A DNA stretch of 39,017 bases from an uncultured Verrucomicrobiales bacterium. GTDB taxonomy: Bacteria; Verrucomicrobiota; Verrucomicrobiia; Limisphaerales; UBA1100. The number at the start of each line of letters is the position of its first letter. The first letter of the stretch is position 1. Under the pieces are notes generated by a model, which was given only the letters and a program-made list of their open reading frames with translations, did not search any database and was not told the DNA's origin. A program made the position numbers and the translations under genes. Shown in pieces: positions 34,280 to 39,017 of the stretch. The DNA lies in the NCBI GenBank assembly GCA_913048135.1, contig CAJWVY010000010.1, forward strand, positions 1 to 39,017, given 5' to 3'.

Positions 34280-35647
34280 ATGCTTTCCCGCAGAAACTGG
34301 CTGCTCACTGCCTCCCTCGCTGCAGCCGCGCCCCTGACCGGTCTGGACCGACTACAACCCGCCGCGCGCCCCGGCCGCACCGAACCGGGCTTCCGCATCA
34401 AACACATTCGCCGCACCACCGTTGCCCTTCCGTATCGCCCCGTGCCCGCCCGCAATATGGCCCGCGAATTGCCGCATTGGGTGTACTCGGAAATCTGCGA
34501 GGTGGAGCTGGCCAATGGAATAGTCGGGTTTGGCGAGACCATGCTGTACTACACTTGGGGTGCCACCAGCGATGAGGACGTGAATTTCGCAAAAGGCAAA
34601 AACGCCGCCGCTCTTCTGTGGGATGACGAACTCGGTGCCGGTTTACAAATGGCCTGCTTCGACGCCGTTGCTCGGGCCATGGATGTGCCCATCCACGCGC
34701 TGCTCGGTAAACAAGTAAACAAACGTACACCGGTGGCCTGGTGGGATATCGATCTGCCGCCGGAAGACGTCGCCGCTGAAGCCAAATCCGCTGCCGCCGC
34801 CGGATACACCGCCTTCAAAACCAAAGGCCGCCCGTGGTTTGATATCTGGGAACAAGCCAAGCAAGGCAACGCCGCCGCGCCGAAAGGGTTTTCGATCACG
34901 TTTGATTACAACGATACCCTGCTCGACGCCGAACGCGGCATCCCAATCCTCAAGGCAGTGGAGCAATATCCCATCAGCAAGATGGTGGAAACCCCCATCC
35001 CGCAGGGAGATATCCCCGGCAATCAACGCATCCGGCGGGAAACCAAATCTGCGGTGGCCATGCACTACGGCAATCCCTCGCCTGTCGTCGCCATCCGCCA
35101 GCGCGTGTGCGACGGTTTTGTCGTGGGCGGAGGCGCCACCAGGGTCATGACTGCCGGCCGCATTGCCGCCATGGCCGACATGCCCTTCTGGCTACAGCTC
35201 GTCGGCAGCTCAATCACCGGCGCATGGTCGCGGCAATTCGGCGCCGTCCTTAGCCATGCCACCTGGCCGGCCGTCACCTGTTTCCAGTTGTACGCCGCCC
35301 AACCCACCAAACAAAACGTCGAGGTGCGCAACGGGTTCACCACCATCCCCAATGCCCCAGGTCTGGGCGTGGAACTCGATTGGAAAGTCATCAACCAATA
35401 CAAAGTGCCCAAACCGCCCGCACGCCCCGAACCCGCACGTCTACTGGAAACCCGCTGGCCCGACGGCCGCAAGCTCTACATCGGCAGCAACGGCAACGTG
35501 AATTATATGCTGCGGAAATTCATGAAGCCCAGCAACCTCCCCTACTTTGAACCCGGCGTGACCTGCCATCTGCTGGTGAACGACGGCTCCAAAGACTGGC
35601 GCGATCTCTATCAACGCGCCCGACGACACCCCGTGCTGACGCGCTAG
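34280..35647 (+). CDS. Tat-exported enolase-superfamily (mandelate racemase-like) protein
   Basis: 455 residues. Leader LSRRNWLLTASLAAAAPLTG is a Tat-type signal. The N-terminal capping domain (~35-150) has ICEVELANGIVGFGETMLYY; the barrel follows, with AFKTKGRPW (Lys180/Lys182, the KxK position), SITFDYNDTLLD (Asp209) and KMVETPIPQGD (Glu237). The third metal position, normally Asp/Glu ~25 residues later, reads AVAMHYGNP, so a His/Tyr stands there. Typical members abstract the alpha proton of acid sugars. Tat export of this fold occurs in Planctomycetota. Divergent from the exporter; its stop overlaps the Sel1 gene's stop on the opposite strand. The substrate is unknown. Confidence 0.85.
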   Translation: MLSRRNWLLTASLAAAAPLTGLDRLQPAARPGRTEPGFRIKHIRRTTVALPYRPVPARNMARELPHWVYSEICEVELANGIVGFGETMLYYTWGATSDEDVNFAKGKNAAALLWDDELGAGLQMACFDAVARAMDVPIHALLGKQVNKRTPVAWWDIDLPPEDVAAEAKSAAAAGYTAFKTKGRPWFDIWEQAKQGNAAAPKGFSITFDYNDTLLDAERGIPILKAVEQYPISKMVETPIPQGDIPGNQRIRRETKSAVAMHYGNPSPVVAIRQRVCDGFVVGGGATRVMTAGRIAAMADMPFWLQLVGSSITGAWSRQFGAVLSHATWPAVTCFQLYAAQPTKQNVEVRNGFTTIPNAPGLGVELDWKVINQYKVPKPPARPEPARLLETRWPDGRKLYIGSNGNVNYMLRKFMKPSNLPYFEPGVTCHLLVNDGSKDWRDLYQRARRHPVLTR

Positions 35648-37521
35648 GCCGCGGCCATGGTGCGGGTCTTTTCCTGCGCCGAAGCAATTTGATCGGGCGT
35701 CATGCAACGTTCGGTCAGCCGCTTGTATTTGGACGCGATATCTAGCCCTTGTGCTGCGGCGTGGTTAAACCACACGTAAGCCAGCACATAATCCTCCGGC
35801 ACGCCTCGGCCGCGCAAATAACAATCGGCCAGTAACAACTGCGCAGCGGCCACGCCCTGCGCGGCCGCTGCCTTAAACCATTTGGCCGCCTCAGCCTCGT
35901 TGGCCTCCACGCCTTCACCGTGTTGATACAGGGAAGCCAACACATACTGCGCCGAGGCATGGCCCTGTCGCGCCGCGCGCTGGTACCATTCGATGGCTCC
36001 CGATAAATCCGCCTCTCCACCGCGGCCGGTGTGAAGCATCACCGCGAGGTTATACTGTGCACGCGGCAAACCCTGCTCGGCCGCCAAGGCGTACCAACGT
36101 AGGGCCGACTCCGGGCTTTCCTCCACACCGCGCCCGCGCTCGTACAGGGCGCCGAGGTTACATTGCGCACTCGCCACGGCCTGTTCGGCGGCTTGGCGAA
36201 AATACTCCGCAGCCCGAACATCATCCGGGATCACCCCGCGCCCCTGCAAGTACAGCACTCCGATGTTAAACTGTGCGGTGGCATGGCCGTTTTCCGCGGC
36301 CAAGGTGTACCAATCAATCGCATGCTCCGGATCCGGCTCGCAGCCTTCGCCGCGCTCCAATGCCACGGCCACGGCAAACTGCGCCTCTACCTTACCGCCC
36401 TCAGCCGCCTTTCGATACCACTTGTAGGCCTCGGCTTGCGCCTTTTCCGAGCTATCCCCTAGGAGGGTTCCGTCGTCATACACGCCGGCCAAACAATACT
36501 GTGCCTCGGTGTGCCCCGCCACCGCGGCCAACCGGAGCCAATGCGCGCCCATTTCGGCGTTCATCGGCACGCCATCGCCTTCCACCAAATGTCGGCCAAG
36601 ATTGTACTGCGCGGGCACGCATCCTTGTTGTGCCGCCGCACCGTACCAGCGAATGGCCTCCGCGGGATCAGGCGTGGTGCCGCGCGCTTCGATCAGGCGC
36701 AGGGCGAGATTGTTTTGGGCGGTCACATGGCCTTGCTCAGCCGCCTTTCGATACCAACGGCTAGCCGCGCCTTCATCATGATCGCCGCCTTCTCCGGCGG
36801 CGCACATTTCCGCGAGGGCAAATTGCGCTTCGCTGAAGCCTGTCTTAGCCGCCTGCTGAAGAAGATCCCGGGCCACATCCGGTTCGGCCGCTGTGCCACG
36901 ACCGTGCCGCAGCCGAATGCCGAGGTTGTGTTGAGCCGCGGTCAATCCCTGCTCAGCCGCCTTGCGAAACCAGCCAACCGCCTCAGTTTCATCCGGCTCC
37001 ACCCCGAGCCCCTCGGAGAGACAAATGCCCAGGCGGTTTTGAGCTGCCGCCACATCTTGTTCGGCAGCCTTGCGGGTCCATTCGTAGGACTCGGTTAAAT
37101 CCTTTACCACGCCCTCGCCCTGCCAAAGATGGCGTGCCAAATTCCATTGGCCGGCGGCCATGCCTTGCTGTGCGGCACGTCGGAACCATTTCACAGCCTC
37201 TTCTAGCTGAGGGCTCTCCAATCGTTTTCCAGCCAACAAAAGCCCAAGATTGTTTTGCGCTGGAGCAAAATCCTGTTGAGCAGCTTTGCGATACCATTTG
37301 ACGGCCTCGGCGACTTCCTTGGGGCCGTTTTCGGCCGTGCCCAGTTTGATACCCAATAAATACTGTGCCCGCACCGAGCCACCCCGGGCGGCCAGCCGCA
37401 GCTCCACTAGCTCCTTCAATGAGGCGGTCTTATCCTTGATGTCGCTTGATATGGACATTTTTACCCTGCACAGGTACGGCCTAATGCGGAAAAGACGCCT
37501 TTTAGACGTTTTTTCTGACAT
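35644..37521 (-). CDS. Sel1-like repeat protein (about 15 repeats)
   Basis: 625 residues from the ATG at 37519-37521, supported by AAGGAGAAGG just upstream; a second ATG at 37456-37458 is possible. Nearly the whole protein is Sel1/TPR-like repeats of ~36 residues with the pattern AAxQGxxxAQxNLGxxxxxGxGV-x5-EAxxWYRKAA; I count about 15 copies from residue ~45 to ~600. No signal peptide or TM is visible, so it appears cytoplasmic. Such solenoids bind partner proteins in signalling and stress pathways. Two repeats carry insertions, for example around DDGTLLGDSSEKAQAEAYKW. Convergent with the enolase-family gene, with stop codons overlapping by four bases. Confidence 0.9.
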   Translation of the reverse strand: MSEKTSKRRLFRIRPYLCRVKMSISSDIKDKTASLKELVELRLAARGGSVRAQYLLGIKLGTAENGPKEVAEAVKWYRKAAQQDFAPAQNNLGLLLAGKRLESPQLEEAVKWFRRAAQQGMAAGQWNLARHLWQGEGVVKDLTESYEWTRKAAEQDVAAAQNRLGICLSEGLGVEPDETEAVGWFRKAAEQGLTAAQHNLGIRLRHGRGTAAEPDVARDLLQQAAKTGFSEAQFALAEMCAAGEGGDHDEGAASRWYRKAAEQGHVTAQNNLALRLIEARGTTPDPAEAIRWYGAAAQQGCVPAQYNLGRHLVEGDGVPMNAEMGAHWLRLAAVAGHTEAQYCLAGVYDDGTLLGDSSEKAQAEAYKWYRKAAEGGKVEAQFAVAVALERGEGCEPDPEHAIDWYTLAAENGHATAQFNIGVLYLQGRGVIPDDVRAAEYFRQAAEQAVASAQCNLGALYERGRGVEESPESALRWYALAAEQGLPRAQYNLAVMLHTGRGGEADLSGAIEWYQRAARQGHASAQYVLASLYQHGEGVEANEAEAAKWFKAAAAQGVAAAQLLLADCYLRGRGVPEDYVLAYVWFNHAAAQGLDIASKYKRLTERCMTPDQIASAQEKTRTMAAA

Positions 37522-37665
37522 TTTCCAGCCTTCTCCTTAGCGCAAAATTCTCGGGATTATTTGAGCAACCATTATGCCATTTTGTGAATAAACAGTTAAT
37601 AACACGAAAAACCCCGCCCGAAGGCGGGGTAAACAGGCGTGGTTGGGTAGCCCGTTGAGGATAAT
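37522..37665. other. Short intergenic region
   Basis: Holds the ribosome-binding site of the Sel1 gene (37529-37538, minus) and the terminator of the upstream secreted-protein gene (37607-37629). Nothing else is recognised. Confidence 0.5.
37607..37629 (-). terminator. Rho-independent terminator
   Basis: On the minus strand CCCCGCC-TTCG-GGCGGGG forms a 7-bp GC stem with a stable TTCG tetraloop, followed by five T. It lies 36 bp beyond the stop of the secreted-protein gene (37666), which it terminates. Confidence 0.9.
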
Positions 37666-38364
37666 TTATTGAGTGTCGGTCTGCTCCTTTTTGCCGCGTT
37701 TTTGGCGTTTAAGCCGCGCACCGTCTTCGTAGGTTTCCACTCCATCTGGTGAATCCACCTTAAGAATCTTGAATCCGCGATCAGTGATTTGCGCGAAAAC
37801 CTTAGCTCCATCACCGCATTCTGTTTCAACACTGATCAGCAAGCCGGTATCGGCCACCTTCCAAGTGCCGGTGAAAATCTCCCCTTCATTCGGGTCTTCC
37901 GCCGACCGAACTGAGGTGTGGCCGTTTGGCTGCAATTCAACCTGCATTCCCTCGCCATCAAACTCGCCGGTGTAAATGCCGGCGGGCCCTTTGTCCGCCA
38001 AGGCCTTTTTCTTGGCAAAATGCGGTGCCGTGAGTTCGTTCACTTCACCGTCCGGATTGATGATTTTCCTCAGAATTAGGTCGGCGCCATCACGATGGAA
38101 CACCACCGTGCCTTGGTCCCCATCAACGAAGGCGAGCTTGGCTGTCACGGTGTTGCCATCGGCTTTCCAGAAACCACGCAATACTGTCCCCGGTTCGTCG
38201 TCATTAGGATACACGAGCATGGTGCCGTCGGCTTTCAGAATGGCTCGAGCTTTGTCGCCTTCCACCACGCCAACATACACGCCGGCCAAGGCGGGTTTCT
38301 TATTATCGGCCCAAACCGAATTCAGCAGCCCGGTTAACAGAGCCAGTGTGAAAAAGATACGCAT
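37666..38364 (-). CDS. Secreted protein with two tandem repeats
   Basis: 232 residues. Sec signal MRIFFTLALLTGLLNSVWAD. Two similar ~85-residue halves: LAGVYVGVVEGDKARAILKA ... FWKADGNTV, and PAGIYTGEFDGEGMQVELQP ... TWKVADTGLL, each with a beta-rich G-x-Y-x-G start, a middle G-x-W/FWK and a final strand (IINPDGEV and KVDSPDGVETYEDG). The ending is basic (KRQKRGKKEQ). The fold resembles beta-sheet barrel or lipocalin-like sandwiches, but I recognise no family. The ATG at 38362-38364 is 3 bp after the Gfo/Idh/MocA stop (38368), so they share a transcript. Confidence 0.75.
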   Translation of the reverse strand: MRIFFTLALLTGLLNSVWADNKKPALAGVYVGVVEGDKARAILKADGTMLVYPNDDEPGTVLRGFWKADGNTVTAKLAFVDGDQGTVVFHRDGADLILRKIINPDGEVNELTAPHFAKKKALADKGPAGIYTGEFDGEGMQVELQPNGHTSVRSAEDPNEGEIFTGTWKVADTGLLISVETECGDGAKVFAQITDRGFKILKVDSPDGVETYEDGARLKRQKRGKKEQTDTQ

Positions 38365-38367
38365 GAG

Positions 38368-39017
38368 TTAAATATCCCAGCCCTTCCGATAGTCCTTGGT
38401 GGCCAGCGCGGTGGCTTTTTTGTTGGAGGAACTGAGTTTGTCGGCGTTCCAGTCGAACCCTTCACCCACCTTCATGGCGATGTTGCCCATGAGGATGGCT
38501 TCAGTGAAGTTACCGGCGTGGTTGAAGTTACTCAGGGCAATCTCAGGTTTGCCGGCCTTGATGGCCTCGGCCCATTCGATTTTCATCCCCACGTCGCCGC
38601 GGTTGTTGCGGGCCAGCACAGGGTCAACCTTCTTGTATTCAGGCGCCTTAGTGCCACCGGCCACGGGAAGGAGTTGCCAACTAGAACCATAATCGTTAGG
38701 CGAATACAGTATTCCCTTGGTGCCTACAATCAGCGAGCCGCTGTTGGGCGGGCGGTTGCCATGGAAAAGCTCCGCGGGCGGCAGTTTCTTTTTGCCGTCC
38801 TGTTTGCCTTCGTACCAGAAAAAGTCCACGGGTCCGCGGCCTTTGATGGCGGGAAATTTCAGTTTCACAATTGCCCAAGCCGGGAAAGTCTCGGGATTGA
38901 CGGGCCCCACAGTGATCGGCTCCACCCAGTTTGGCTGGGTGAGTTTGCAGCCCATGTAAGCGAGGTTGGCGGTGTGACAAGCCATGTCGCCCATCGCACC
39001 GGTGCCGTAATCCCACC
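38368..39017 (-). CDS. Gfo/Idh/MocA family oxidoreductase, C-terminal part (runs off the window)
   Basis: The frame is open through the window end: WDYGTGAMGDMACHTANLAY then continues to the stop at 38368. Only the C-terminal ~216 residues are present; the NAD-binding N-terminal domain lies beyond base 39017. WDYGTGAMGDMACH with its His is the typical PVC family motif in the substrate-binding domain; the end SNFNHAGNFTEAILMGNIAM is the usual C-terminal helix. Such proteins are NAD(P)-dependent sugar or inositol dehydrogenases, often Tat-exported in this phylum. The substrate is unknown. Confidence 0.9.
   Translation of the reverse strand, partial: WDYGTGAMGDMACHTANLAYMGCKLTQPNWVEPITVGPVNPETFPAWAIVKLKFPAIKGRGPVDFFWYEGKQDGKKKLPPAELFHGNRPPNSGSLIVGTKGILYSPNDYGSSWQLLPVAGGTKAPEYKKVDPVLARNNRGDVGMKIEWAEAIKAGKPEIALSNFNHAGNFTEAILMGNIAMKVGEGFDWNADKLSSSNKKATALATKDYRKGWDI

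Overview
The window reads as a metagenome-derived contig from a Verrucomicrobiota- or Planctomycetota-type (PVC) bacterium. The evidence is a DUF1549/DUF1553 cytochrome-type protein next to a Tat-exported DUF1501 protein and a PQQ-type beta-propeller, a second DUF1501 fragment, a Gfo/Idh/MocA oxidoreductase, Tat leaders on several enzymes and large Sel1-repeat proteins. I see no rRNA, tRNA, CRISPR array or insertion sequence. Nearly all genes lie on the minus strand. The first ~640 bases do not belong: they carry a piece of an alphaproteobacterial-looking murF (plus strand), unassigned sequence and a piece of an actinobacterial-looking murD (minus strand), butted onto a truncated DUF1501 gene. 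This is most likely an assembly chimera at the contig end.

Layout. 645-6129 (minus): an exported catabolic or redox block, DUF1549/DUF1553 -> DUF1501 -> PQQ-like propeller, with genes 1-2 bp apart, then the broken second DUF1501. 6217-9036 (minus): a single-HKD phospholipase D-like protein followed by a ~15-TM protein with an internal duplication. 9226-10080 (plus): an acidic coiled-coil protein with a Ser- and Pro-rich tail. 10144-18012 (minus): an SPFH/flotillin-like protein with a very long coiled coil, followed by a giant (~1830 aa) AAA+/MoxR-like ATPase. A hairpin with T-runs on both strands ends the coiled-coil gene and the ATPase operon. 18013-18372 is non-coding and holds a perfect 11-bp inverted repeat. 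18373-21328 (minus): a PlsC-type acyltransferase and an MFS protein resembling the LplT lysophospholipid transporter.

21401-34167 (minus) is a long co-directional run. In transcription order it encodes an RND/MMPL exporter, a divergent HMG-CoA-reductase-like protein, PlsC acyltransferase A, an alkyl-DHAP synthase (AGPS) homologue, an SDR resembling the animal acyl/alkyl-DHAP reductase DHRS7B, PlsC acyltransferase B, leucyl aminopeptidase, a small lipoprotein, a vWA-Sel1 lipoprotein, a dihydroorotate-dehydrogenase-like flavoprotein, a lipoprotein amidohydrolase and a 26-codon orphan Tat leader. It ends in a rho-independent terminator. The core (acyltransferase, AGPS, SDR, acyltransferase) overlaps or nearly abuts and matches, step for step, the peroxisomal ether-phospholipid pathway; the HMGR-like enzyme and the exporter are its upstream neighbours. 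34280-39017: an enolase-superfamily protein (plus), a 625-aa Sel1-repeat protein, a two-repeat secreted protein and the 3' part of a Gfo/Idh/MocA oxidoreductase (all minus).

The two systems most worth attention are the candidate bacterial ether-lipid operon with its HMGR-like enzyme, and the membrane-stress or conflict-like island (SPFH, giant AAA+ ATPase, coiled-coil protein, PLD, polytopic membrane protein). Family calls were made by eye from motifs and memory; no database search was run.
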